Below, one piece after another: positions 1 to 12,255 of a stretch of DNA of 64,000 nucleotides; position 1 is the first letter of the stretch, and every line of letters begins with the position of its first letter. The stretch spans positions 46,257,838 through 46,321,837 of the forward strand of contig NC_074712.1 of the NCBI RefSeq assembly GCF_947242115.1, in the 5' to 3' direction. The notes under the pieces were generated by a model. The model ran no database searches. It was not told the DNA's origin and worked only from the letters and a program-made list of their open reading frames with translations. Position numbers and translations under genes: made by a program. Origin of the DNA: Biomphalaria glabrata (taxonomy: Eukaryota > Mollusca > Gastropoda > Planorbidae).

Positions 1-190
1 ATCGGTAACACTCTTGAACCCAGATCTAGAGTAGATAAGATTATATTCATTACATAGACATAGATTGATAGATCCAGATCTAGTGTAGATATCATCTCTA
101 CTGTCGTATTGATCTAGATTTAGATTGTAGATCTAGATGTCTAATCATGACATCTAGATCTAATATTATAATTATATATATATATATATA
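1..190. other. AT-rich intronic sequence with GATCTAGAT words
   Basis: This is non-coding sequence upstream of the hAT-like element and presumably part of the USP7 intron whose 3' splice site lies at 3177. The palindromic word GATCTAGAT and its variants recur several times and also appear throughout the window (for example near 7240, 12110 and 13670). A TA dinucleotide run closes the stretch at about 169-190. No coding signal is seen. Confidence 0.5.
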
Positions 191-2629
191 TTAGGGGTGC
201 ACCGGATAGTCGCTCCGGCTTCTGCCGAATATCCGGCATTTTTTACTATCCGGTGCTATTCGGCTCCGGTCGGATATCACTACCGGATAGTAAAAAATAC
301 ACCTATTTAATATGCATAAAGTGGACCTCGTTCCATTAATGTCTGTTGTAGAATGTATTAATGTTTATATTAAAACAAAATAATGTGCTTAAAAATACAG
401 CCATTATGAATATGCACCAAACATCATTTATTATAAAGACAAGGCGTGTTAATAACTTAATATTAATAGAAATGAAACTTTACATCATACAGAGCAGCAA
501 TGGCTGACACTTTTTTCAATTTGTCTTGACCTTTGAGTAGGTTAATTAACATGTTAAAATGCTACATTCCTTGACTACGTCATGCTGACCAGACGTCTGT
601 CTAGCTGTGCGGGTATATCTCCAGAGGTAGAGATGAACAACTCCCACCCCTTTTATTTGTTTAGTCCATCACATTGAGTTTTTTTTATAGGCAGGTGACC
701 ACAAGTTAAATACGATGGACGTAGGTTTAATGTCAGCGTATTGACACTCTCTAGAGGTCACACCTTTCGAGGGAACCGAGTTTGTTTATTTAGTAGTTAA
801 TCTTTATTACGGGGGCTGGACTACCATAGCCACACATCTAAGGTAACCAGGTATATTTCCAGATGAACAACCCCCTCCCCATTTTATTTGTTTAGTCCAT
901 TACATTGAGTTCATTGATTGACAGGTGACCACAAGTCAGATACGATGGACGTAAGCACTCTCTAGAGGTCACACGAGGGAACTATGTTTGTTTACTTAGT
1001 AGTTTGTATTAATTGGGGGGGGGGGGGGTGGACTGGACTTCAAGCCAAACATCTACACGGGTATCCGGACAAAGAGTTTGCTTATTTGGAGAAAGATCTT
1101 AATCACGTGGTTGGGCTAGAGGCCACACCTTTTCAAGTGTGCCAAGTTACTTGAACATAAATCTCAATTAGTAAGCTGTACTAAAGATCACATGCACCTA
1201 AACGAGTAACGTTTAGCTACACAGAACACAAACCGCGAGATTATATTGCCCAGTAAGCCAGTAACTAATTATTTTGTAGAAGACACGACCAGGGCTATCT
1301 TTAAATGGAGAGCTAAACACCCCATACTCTTTATTTTATTTCTTTGGTCCTTGACACCCAATTTATTGATAGACATTGACCATTTTTAAGCCAGAATGAA
1401 AAAAACACAACTTGCTAACAAAGGATATTACACTGTCAATAAATAAATAAATTAAATAATTTTTCTAACGTGTTAACTTTAATATAACTCCTGCAGTTAA
1501 GTGTCTTGATCTGATAACAATATTCTTAATAATTTGTGACAGTCAATTAACTCCTTGTTATTACTATTTTTGTTTACTTAAGATGCGTACTTAGCCACTG
1601 TGTATCAGGCTAGGACGACTTTTACACACCTGACATCCATAGGCTTATTATCGTTCCGTTTTGTATCAGTTACTGAAACCACGAATAAAATAATTAATAA
1701 TTAAGGAAGATGTTTCTAACATACGTTCTTTGCATTTAATGTTTCTTACGTACGTTCTTTGCACAATAAAATAAAACAAAGATGTGCATGTTTGCGTGTG
1801 TGTATTTTTTTGCCTTGTATTAAAATCTTTAGAAAGAAAGCTAATTTCATTGTTTAATTCTTTTGACTTAATAAATAACGGAAAACCTTACAGTAAATTT
1901 TAAAATTGCATAAAATAAATTGAATAATAGCACCGCAGTTAGATCTAGCAAGCAAAGAAACAATATGCTGGAGCGTAAAAAAAACAACCCATGACCTCTA
2001 ACTAGTGGACGGGTATAATTTATCTATATGCTTGACTGACCATGCCAATGTGTTATCTTTTTTGACTGACACACAACTCTATTGCGTGCGTATGCTCAAG
2101 GAAAAAACAATGCTTGATGGTTAACACAAACAACTATACACACTACACTAGGACTACATGTGTAGGTTCACTAGGTATATCTGACCAGGTTGTTGGTTTG
2201 AAATTCATGATCACATACATCCGACCACTATACAAGGCAGAGTGTACTTTACTTATGAGATTTACATTAGTAACTAGTTAAATATATACTAACATTATTT
2301 ACATTGACCTTCCTACACACATCCTTTACAGTTGGTGGCATCGTACATACACACAGACACACTCATGCTATACAGATTTTTAGAAATACTGTTAAGTTTG
2401 AATAAATCAATCAGTAACAGAGTTTGAAACAATAACGTATATAAAAGAAAAAAAAAATAAAACCAACCAATATAGGTATGTTATTTAACAGTTTCGTAAA
2501 ATGTTCAGCAACACAAGCTATTAACAAGACACTTAGGTATCCGGCTCCGGCCCCGACCGAATATCAAATTTTACTATCCGGTCATATCCGGCCCCGGCCG
2601 GATATCAAAAAGTACTATCCGGTGCATCC

Positions 2630-2632
<3 letters not shown>
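191..2632. mobile_element. hAT-like non-autonomous DNA transposon in USP7 intron
   Basis: The two ends are inverted copies. The left end reads TAGGGGTGCACCGGATAGT and the right end, reverse complemented, reads TAGGGATGCACCGGATAGT, so 18 of 19 bases match. Both ends continue into subterminal blocks rich in ATCCGG and CTCCGG words followed by TACTATCCGG. This end structure is typical of hAT-type elements. The element lies inside a TA microsatellite, so the exact termini and target duplication cannot be read. The 2.4-kb interior is AT-rich, has no transposase-like frame on either strand and contains a direct duplication. It is therefore a non-autonomous derivative. The family call rests on end structure only. 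Confidence 0.7.
608..1004. repeat. Internal direct duplication in the hAT-like element
   Basis: Two diverged direct copies lie at about 608-797 and 846-1004. Shared words in the same order include TTTATTTGTTTAGTCCAT, CAGGTGACCACAAGT, ATACGATGGACGTA, CTCTCTAGAGGTCACAC and GAGGGAAC. The copies differ by substitutions and small indels, so the duplication is old and probably predates spread of the element. A poly-G run (about 1014-1027) follows the second copy. Confidence 0.75.

Positions 2633-2690
<58 letters not shown>
2632..2690. repeat. (TA)n microsatellite
   Basis: An almost perfect TA run of about 58 bases abuts the right end of the hAT-like element. A shorter TA run abuts the left end, so the element seems to have inserted into a TA tract. 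Confidence 0.95.
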
Positions 2691-2696
<6 letters not shown>

Positions 2697-3177
2697 GACA
2701 AAATAGTGGATTTCGTAAGTGTTACACATTCTGGTGCCAAAATACGCATTTTGACCATCAGCGTTACGCATTTGGACTTTTTTTGGTAGGCAGGTCTGAG
2801 ATTGATTGATATTTTTTAAATTAGTTTTAGTCCAAACTGCTTACAACCACCAAAATTAACCCAGCCTTAGAAAACATCTAGAAGTGAGTTCTCTATACAA
2901 AGATTTTGTACAAGGAGGATTGTTATCATTTTGACAAAAAAACTTTCATGTCACAATGTGACTAATTATTCTTCCATTTTGGAAAAATATAAACTCAACT
3001 AAAATTTCTCTAAAATTTACCAAACTTTTTAAATTTTATTATTTGTTTGCTGGTTTTGTTTGTTCTTGCATCCTGTGTATAAAAATGTGATTAAGATATG
3101 TTCCTAAACAACATTAAATTACTCATCTAAAAAAAATTAAATTTGAGATTGATTTTGTGTATATTTCTTAATTTCAG

Positions 3178-5207
<2,030 letters not shown>

Positions 5208-7440
5208 AACTAGAAATGGGCAGCTTTAGACTTACCAACTGTTCTACATCTCAGTAACAACACTAGTACTTTCTCTTGTAACTTAAAAGTGAAGTCTCAT
5301 CTAATATATATATATGGAGGCTAGTTTAAAGTTCTTTCTGACACATTTTTTTATATATCAGAACTGATATATACATTTTTTTTCCCCAATTAATAGTGCA
5401 ATATTATGTCATTTTTACTTTAAAAAACAAAAGTTGAAATCTTGATGGATTTGTTCTTATCTACTTGAAATGAAAAGGATAAACATTTTGATGCTGTTGT
5501 TTAGATCTTGTAGAGCTGTTCATCAGCTGTGCTGCTCACCAAGTAAGTTCAATGACCAAGCACTGTTTGGAGTATTGTTGACAAGTCATGTTTAGTACAG
5601 TGTCCATCTATTATGCCATTAAAATATTGAGAATTTGTACTTGCATTATGTATGCTCAGAAGTCACATTGTTTTGTGTGGATGTGTGAGTGACTTGATAA
5701 GAATGCCAGTGCAATTCATTGAAAGTATTGATGTAAATATCATTATCTGAATGACAGGTGTTTTTTTTTTTAAGTTTTTGATCGGCTCTCATAATAACAT
5801 AACATCACAGCAATGACATAGAAAAAAAATAATGAAACTACCCCTTTTCCCCACACTCTCTCTTTCTCATCTTGAATGTTGATGTGGATGCAACATGTTA
5901 ACCATTTTGGCTCTTCCTGGTATGACTGAAGAGCAGAAGTAGGAAGCCTCAGGAGTTATTTCCCATCATCTAAAGCTAGTCTAAATACTCATTGACATGT
6001 TGGCTCCCTCAATAATATTTGTTTTCTCCTTAGAGTGGAATGTTGTCACATGGACACATTTCTTGTATAGTTTACTTCAGTTACAAGATTTAAAAAAAAA
6101 CTTTGAGTTGTAGGTCAATTAACATACAATATAATTACATGCTAATACCAAAAAAAAAAAATATGTGACAAGTGATTTCTTCAATATCATGTTGAAACTC
6201 TGAAGGTGCTATAAGATTTTGTTTGTCAAAACTTTGTTTTACTATTGAATCAATCTTACCATCTTATGAGTCTTTCCTGCATAGAAAGCGAATCAAAGAT
6301 CTCCAAGTTTTTATCAAATCTATACTTGAAACTTCTGAACTCATTAAGAATAAATAGAAATGTTTGCAAATAAATGTGTTTTTATAAAATTGTGTTGTTG
6401 TTTTTTTTTTTTATAATTTTTCAAAAAGATCTGAACTGACCCAATGAATTTTTTTCCCAGTAAGTTATAAAAAGGTTATTCCAAATTTCTGTTCTTCAAG
6501 TTTTGTTCAGCAAGCTAATTGCAAATTTTTTTCTGTTGCAGTTTTTTTGTTTTGTTATTTCTGGGGTTTTTTTTTTTGGTTCTATACATTTGCACTACAA
6601 TAAATGTCAATATTAGAAACTTTCTACCCATAAACCAATGAATGGTTTCTTAAAGCAAACGATAGACGTTCATATTTCTTCTTCCTGACTAGACAAAACA
6701 CAGATTTGTGAACAGATCAGAAGGTCAGCTTAGTAAAGTAACCAACCCTTTATAGTTTGAGTACTTGGAAGTTGCAGTGGATTTTTTTGTTTTTCCTTTG
6801 CTATTTGTTGTGAGTTTAGCCACTGAGTTGGTTGATGGTGGAGTGCTGACTGAATGAGCCTATTGTTGTTCTTGTAAATTATTTTTGTACATTCTTCTAA
6901 ATATTTTATTGAAATGGTTTGTTGTACATTTTTAATTCAACATATTCATGCTGAATATTTTTTTATCATGTCAAAAGTCTTTAATTCACAATCAGGCCAA
7001 AACTAAGTAATTAGGTCAGTAACTTAGTCTCTATTTCATTTTGAATCTGAGTTTATAGAACAACAAATTTTTGGGATCAAATTTCTTTCCCTTGTCAAGT
7101 TTGTACAGATGAAACTGCATCGTTAGTAAACCTATCTTCCACAAACACGTTTGCCAATACTGGTCTGCCTGAGAAACGATGGAAGTGAGAATCAAGAAAA
7201 AAATAGTTTTTGTCTAATTCTGCAAGCAGTGGACAATATAGATCTAGATCTATTTCTGTTCATTTACTAATTATGTTCATTTTCTTTAATTATCCTTAAT
7301 TTCCCATGCCACCACAAAGAGGAATTGTATTTTGAAAATGCCAGATAGGTATTTTTTTAAATTCATTTCCATACAATGAAATAAATCAATAAAATCAATG
7401 CAAAGTATTATTTGTTTCATTTTCCTAGTTCAACAAAAAT
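5208..7440 (+). other. USP7 3' UTR and downstream spacer
   Basis: This is AT-rich sequence with poly-T and poly-A runs after the USP7 stop codon. AATAAA polyadenylation signals lie at 6349-6354, 6369-6374 and 6599-6604, which would give a 3' UTR of roughly 1.2-1.4 kb. No credible reading frame or RNA gene is seen. Confidence 0.55.
6349..6374 (+). promoter_or_regulatory. USP7: Candidate polyadenylation signals of USP7
   Basis: Two AATAAA hexamers lie 20 bases apart (6349-6354 and 6369-6374), followed by T-rich sequence. A third is at 6599-6604. These are the first such clusters downstream of the stop in this orientation that I noticed. Which one is used cannot be told from sequence. Confidence 0.45.
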
Positions 7441-7620
7441 AGTAATGCCACAGGTTTGACTGTTGGGATAATCCCCCAAAAAAAACAACGTGAGACTCTA
7501 GTTGGTTCATACTTTGCATGGTTAAGTACGCACAAATGCATGGCTTTTGCAAGGGAGGATTTGAGTCTCTCAAGCATAGAAAAGAAAGATAATTATAGCA
7601 CATTTTTATTTACAATATGT

Positions 7621-8545
7621 TTAGAATCCAAATTTACGTATTAAATGTTCATTAAAGCTAGTCAGTGTTGGGGTTGTATTTTTGCCTTGGCTCGTCTGCC
7701 CCGGGCACCCCTGATAGTTTATCAACAAATAGTCAATAGTACATGTTAAGTACTCGTTCAGTGAACATGCCTTATTTACAACTAGATGACTGGTGAAAGA
7801 TAAAGGCATACGTTGGTCACAATGCCAGCGATACAATCCGGGCTCACTCTGATCACAACCAAATACTGCCCATGCATAACGACCAAGTATGGCCAGAGTC
7901 CCAAGCCTGAGTTTCTAAACAAGACAAATACGCATTTCTATAATCAGTTTCCTGTCACCTGATGCACATACCTTGGCGTGGTGTGACAGCTTGAGTGCCT
8001 CAATGACCCTCAGAGCTATACCGGCGGGAGCTCATCACTCCTGGCAGGTACTACCAAGCCGGACTGGTCTGTTAGGAAAGAGGCAAGACAAAAGGTACAT
8101 CTCCCCTCCCCGGGACATAAGGGCTGTGCAATAGGCTAACAACCTATACATGGGGAAAAAAAATAGTGTTACAGAAACCCTAAACATAGAGACGAGAGTA
8201 GAACTCCACAAAGGAGACTTAAGAACATGGCGTCGCAGTATACTAGAGGAAGCCATAAAAAAAAAAGCTAGCAAGGGAGAGTGGCGTGTTTTCTCAACTT
8301 ACAGGCAGTCCACACAGAGAACGTCCACACAGGAACAACACTAAAAATAACTTTCTAACTCACTGCTTGGTCACACACACCAGCTAATCAAGCACTGACC
8401 AGCGGTCAACACCGGAAAAAGGGACAAGACCCGTAACATCCGTTCTATTTATAGAGCCAGGTCATGACTCATCTACACTAGCTGGCGGGAGACAGGCATG
8501 CACTCAGCACTAGCCTGGATAGTTTACAAAAATTAAAATACAGAT
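7621..8545 (-). mobile_element. Unclassified GC-richer block, probably transposon-derived
   Basis: This block is much less AT-rich than its flanks and begins and ends abruptly. Read on the - strand it shows a TATA-like CTATAAATA at about 8446-8455, then about 450 bases of leader-like sequence, and a good splice-donor word (CCAAG then GTATGTG) near 7971. Longest frames are 71-79 codons with no recognised domain. The layout resembles the promoter end of a mobile element, or a non-coding transcript, but no terminal repeats or target duplication were found. The family is unknown. Confidence 0.35.
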
Positions 8546-8796
8546 ATAAATAGATAAAAAAATTAGATCTAGGAGCGCCAGCTCACAAAAAGGAAACTTT
8601 TTGCAAGAGCATTAAATTAGTTCTTGGACGCTTTAAAATGTTAAGCTTATACATTTATTTTTTCATTTATTTTTTTTTGGTTTCATAACTTTTAATGTAT
8701 TTTAAGAAAGTTTGAATTGATATGACAGTAGAATGTAGACTATAAAATTACCCGTAAGAATCTCTATATAGTCTAATATAGAACAAATGGACCTCA

Positions 8797-8957
8797 ATTC
8801 ACCAATCGTAAACAAACAACATTTAACCACGTGATTCTCTGCTATCTCTTCTATACAATTTACGTAAGCCATAAAGGCTGTCACGTGATACGTTTTTCCC
8901 CATTGTTTTATCAATATTATCACGTGGCTAAATATTGTTTGTTTACGATTGGTGAAT
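8797..8957. repeat. 161-bp MITE-like inverted repeat with three CACGTG sites
   Basis: Arms of 39 bases (8797-8835 and 8919-8957) are reverse complements with two mismatches, starting ATTCACCAATCGTAAACAAA and separated by an 83-base centre. Each arm carries one CACGTG E-box palindrome (8828-8833 and 8921-8926), and a third lies in the centre (8882-8887). The size and long perfect-looking arms fit a MITE or foldback element. No clear target-site duplication is visible. Confidence 0.7.
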
Positions 8958-8987
8958 GATTACCAGTAAAACTTAATATTAATCCTA

Positions 8988-9385
8988 TCAATGGAATTGA
9001 GATGCTACAGAAGGATCCTAGGTATCACGTCTTAAGACCGCATCACAAACCAAGAGATTAGAGACAGAGTTAGCCTACTGCATCGATCACCTGATCGTAA
9101 AAAAAAAACGCCAACTAAAGATCTATGGCCATATTACAAGATCTTCGGGGCTCGCAAAGACCTTCCTTCACTGAATGATGCCCTACCAGGAAAAAGAAGG
9201 AGAGGCAAACTAAGGAAGCGATGGGAAGACAACATCAAAGAATGGACGGGCCTGCCATTGAAGGAGGCTCTGACTAAGGCAAAAGACAGAGAGGAATGGC
9301 GAAGGACGGTTGACAAATCTTGCATGGTGCCTCAACGGTTCAACAGACTAAGGGATAGGTACGGTAAAGGTAAAAAATCTATTGA
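8988..9385 (+). mobile_element. LINE fragment, reverse-transcriptase C-terminal end
   Basis: Conceptual translation on the + strand gives MELRCYRRILGIT, ITNQEIRDRV, KRRRGKLRKRWEDNIKEW and REEWRRTVDKSCMVPQR, ending with NRLRDRYGKGKKS. This is the C-terminal end of a non-LTR retrotransposon endonuclease/reverse-transcriptase protein. The same peptide words recur at 17395-17990 and 51433-51660, so one LINE family accounts for all three. The fragment is 5'-truncated and contains an early in-frame stop after GITS. It has no intact coding capacity. Confidence 0.85.
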
Positions 9386-10016
9386 TAAATTTTCATGCAC
9401 AACTAACTTTCAAAAACCCCAAAGCCGAAAATCATTTTACAATTGTCTAACATTTAATGAATGTAGGAAATAAACTCAATTTATTATGGTTGAACAAAAG
9501 AATAAGCCAACACAAATTTTTGGTGGCCAGGTCGGGGTGACACTATGAGTTGACCGCACCAGGTTACACCCACCCTATTGTGACGCATCTGGTTGAGATA
9601 ATACAATCTGTATACAGTTGATTGGACAAGCATTAGAAGTTAATTCATTTAAATAGGGTAAAACATAACAAGCGATGGATGGTCACTAAAAAAGAAAAAT
9701 CCTTTTATGCATCCGCCGTCAAAAGCAAACTGGGAAAATCTGTAAGTAAAATGAAAACTGTATTAGCCTATTCGTTAGTGATTTTTTTTTTACTCCTAGC
9801 TGTGAATTACAGTTGGACACCGATCGTTGAGGAGGAAAGACGAATAAAAGCCTTTGAGAGTAAATGCTACTAGATATTGCTGAAAGCTGGGTATCAGATA
9901 CTAGGTAGGCCCAAAGTAAACAAGTCAACACTCAGATGACTTTAAAAAAAAATGAACTCAATAGACTACTGTGAAAAGAGCAGGTTAAAATTCGGTCATA
10001 TTGTAAGCCATGGACT
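9386..10016. other. Spacer, no feature recognised
   Basis: AT-rich sequence with a few GC-richer patches (about 9520-9600). Short frames near 9679-9931 show no family resemblance on either strand. Confidence 0.4.
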
Positions 10017-12055
10017 CAGGGTCGCTGCTACCTATTGTTCAATGTGTGCATTGCACGCAGTCGGCCAAATGTAAGGGGCGGCCAAATCATTATTTCAAGA
10101 TTATTTTTAGTAAAATAATAATAATAAAATTACTTAAATATTTTATTTAAATTCTAATGATTCCATTATCCTTTGAAAACTTGCCGGGGGGGGGGGAGAC
10201 GATATTCGTACAATAAGTTATTTTGGAAACTTTACAAGGAAAAAAAAAAGCGGCGCGCGATGGATTCCCATGGGTTTTTCATTAAACGCCGACTCGCCCT
10301 GGCCTTAAATTTTCGCGGGTTGTTTGCAATATTTGTTTCGAATTGAATAGCCCGCCCTGTAAGTAGATCTAGTAGCCTAATTAGAAAGACAATTTTATAA
10401 CATTGTCACTTTTATTTGAAATGGCTGTTAGTTGAAAGTAGAATAATATTTTTGGACGATTATAGAGTGTAGATGTAGATCTACAATAAGTTCATTTGTG
10501 TTCCAGTTTAAAATAAATTTTTATTATCTTCTTTTAGTAGTAAGTTTCTCAAACTTTGGGTCCTCCCCGAGGTGGGGGGGGGGGCGAGTACCTTAAATGG
10601 GGGGGGGGCGCAACTTCCTGACAAAAAGGGGTGTCAAAGAGTGTGTGTATGTTTCCTAGGCGGCAGTAAGAAGAGGTTAAGAGATCTATTGGTGATTATG
10701 CATTGAGGATGATGAATTTAGCGTAATGCAAATGTGAAACGGCAGACAATCATGAAAGTGTAAAGACGTTGTTTTGTGGTGAGCAAGATTTCGTTTAAAT
10801 ACTTTAAATATCAGTATATTTCATTAATACTACATCTCAATCTCAAGTTAATATGTGAATATTGTAATAACAGTTAGGCTATATTGAGTTAATGTTCACA
10901 TAAGAAGTTTCTTCAAGTTATTTAAAGTTTATTTAGTAAAAATATAAAACACCTTTATTGTTTCAATTGTGTTGGCTGTTTGTAGCGACAAACCAACGAC
11001 TAACTAACAACAAGAAGAGGGGGCGTCGAAATTTTTTTTTATTTTCAGTGTAACTTATCTGAATATTAGTAAAATTATATGTTTAAAAATTAAAATATAA
11101 TAAGTAGGAGACCTTGTTAAATGTACAATATGGAAGAAAACTTTTTCAAGAAAACATTTTAAAACGTCTCCGCTAGTGTGATTCTTCTGGATTTTTGTCT
11201 CAAAATAGTCGAATTTCATCTGTCTATTGCACTTTATTATAGTGACGACTTTTGTGTGGAAAAAAAAACAACGTCCGCGACAAAGACATCTTACTTAACA
11301 GGAAAAATATTTTTAAAAAGATCACGTCCATTACAGAAGTAGCCTACGAGCGCAATATGTAGGCCTACCTAGAATGTCCCTTGCATAATAGGGGCCTACT
11401 ACTGGCCAGGGCTGCCTCTTTATTATAAGATTTAATATGGCCCTCGACTTCTTTTTTTTATAGGATGAACAGGGCGTTCTGAAAGAAAACACATCGATAT
11501 TAGCCTTTTTTAAATTATCTCTTCTTACTAAGAAAAAAGGCCAGAATATAATACGCGCGCATCAGTGCCGAGTCCCGCCCGGAATTAAACCCCTTGCCGA
11601 CTTGAGCGAAAACATGCCGCATCTTCAATTCTATCTCCATGAAGAAACTTTTACGATTAAAATTTAAGTAGGCAACACAATTTCGGAAAAAAAATGTCCA
11701 TTATTTTTGGTGAAATGTCATTTCCTAAATTTGGATTCTATACATAGTGTTAAATACACAAATGAAAAATAAAACCTAAATATTGTGTTATAATTAATAC
11801 TAAGTTTCTTTTCTTTTTCATTACATTCTTTAAAAAAAATGCAAAGTTAAAATTGAAAACAAAACATCTTAGAGGGCATGGGGATACGACAACAATGCGA
11901 ATATGAAATAAAAAGGAATCGTCTACAAAAATAGATTTAAATCAAAGATCGCTTTTGGTAGGCCTACAGTCAAGCTCAGTCTTAATTATATTTTTTGCTA
12001 AAAAAAAAAGGGGGGGGGGGGTCGGCATTTTTTATTTTGCACGCAGGCGGCCCTG
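10017..12055. mobile_element. Candidate hAT-like element upstream of SRP68
   Basis: The left end reads CAGGGTCGCTGC and the right end, reverse complemented, CAGGGCCGCCTGC, which are short hAT-style inverted termini. The eight bases before the left end are CATGGACT (10009-10016). The bases after the right end read CATGATGATGGACT (12056-12069), the same word with two extra ATG triplets. This fits an 8-bp target duplication later expanded by slippage. The interior is AT-rich with several poly-G runs and no transposase frame. The termini are short and imperfect, so this is a candidate rather than a firm call. Confidence 0.45.
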
Positions 12056-12069
12056 CATGATGATGGACT

Positions 12070-12255
12070 CGCTCTCAAAAGTCACATATATATCTATATA
12101 GATCTATAAAGATCTAGATTAGATCTTTAGGCTATAGAATACTCTACATCTAGAGCTACTCAATATCTTACTATTAGACCAATATAAAAACGTTAACTCA
12201 GTCAAGTGTACGAAAAAAAAATCGCACAATTTCTGTGACGCGGCCTTCATTCAAA
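12070..12255 (+). promoter_or_regulatory. SRP68: SRP68 promoter and 5' UTR region
   Basis: This short region lies between the candidate hAT-like element and the SRP68 start codon. It is AT-rich at first, then turns CpG-bearing close to the start (GACGCGG at about 12237-12243). The start codon sits inside CAAAATGGCGGC, a good match to the YY1 core that overlaps the ATG of many housekeeping genes. No TATA box is positioned convincingly, consistent with a broad housekeeping promoter. The transcription start cannot be placed. Confidence 0.45.

Noticed and set aside
7621-8545. Calling the block an LTR
   Set aside because: The TATA-like word and leader length would suit an LTR, but TG...CA termini and flanking direct repeats were not found, so I left it unclassified.
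10540-11040. A second, nested hAT element suggested by TTTCTCAAACTTTGGGTC and G-rich flanks
   Set aside because: The left word resembles some hAT termini, but no matching inverted right end or target duplication could be found.
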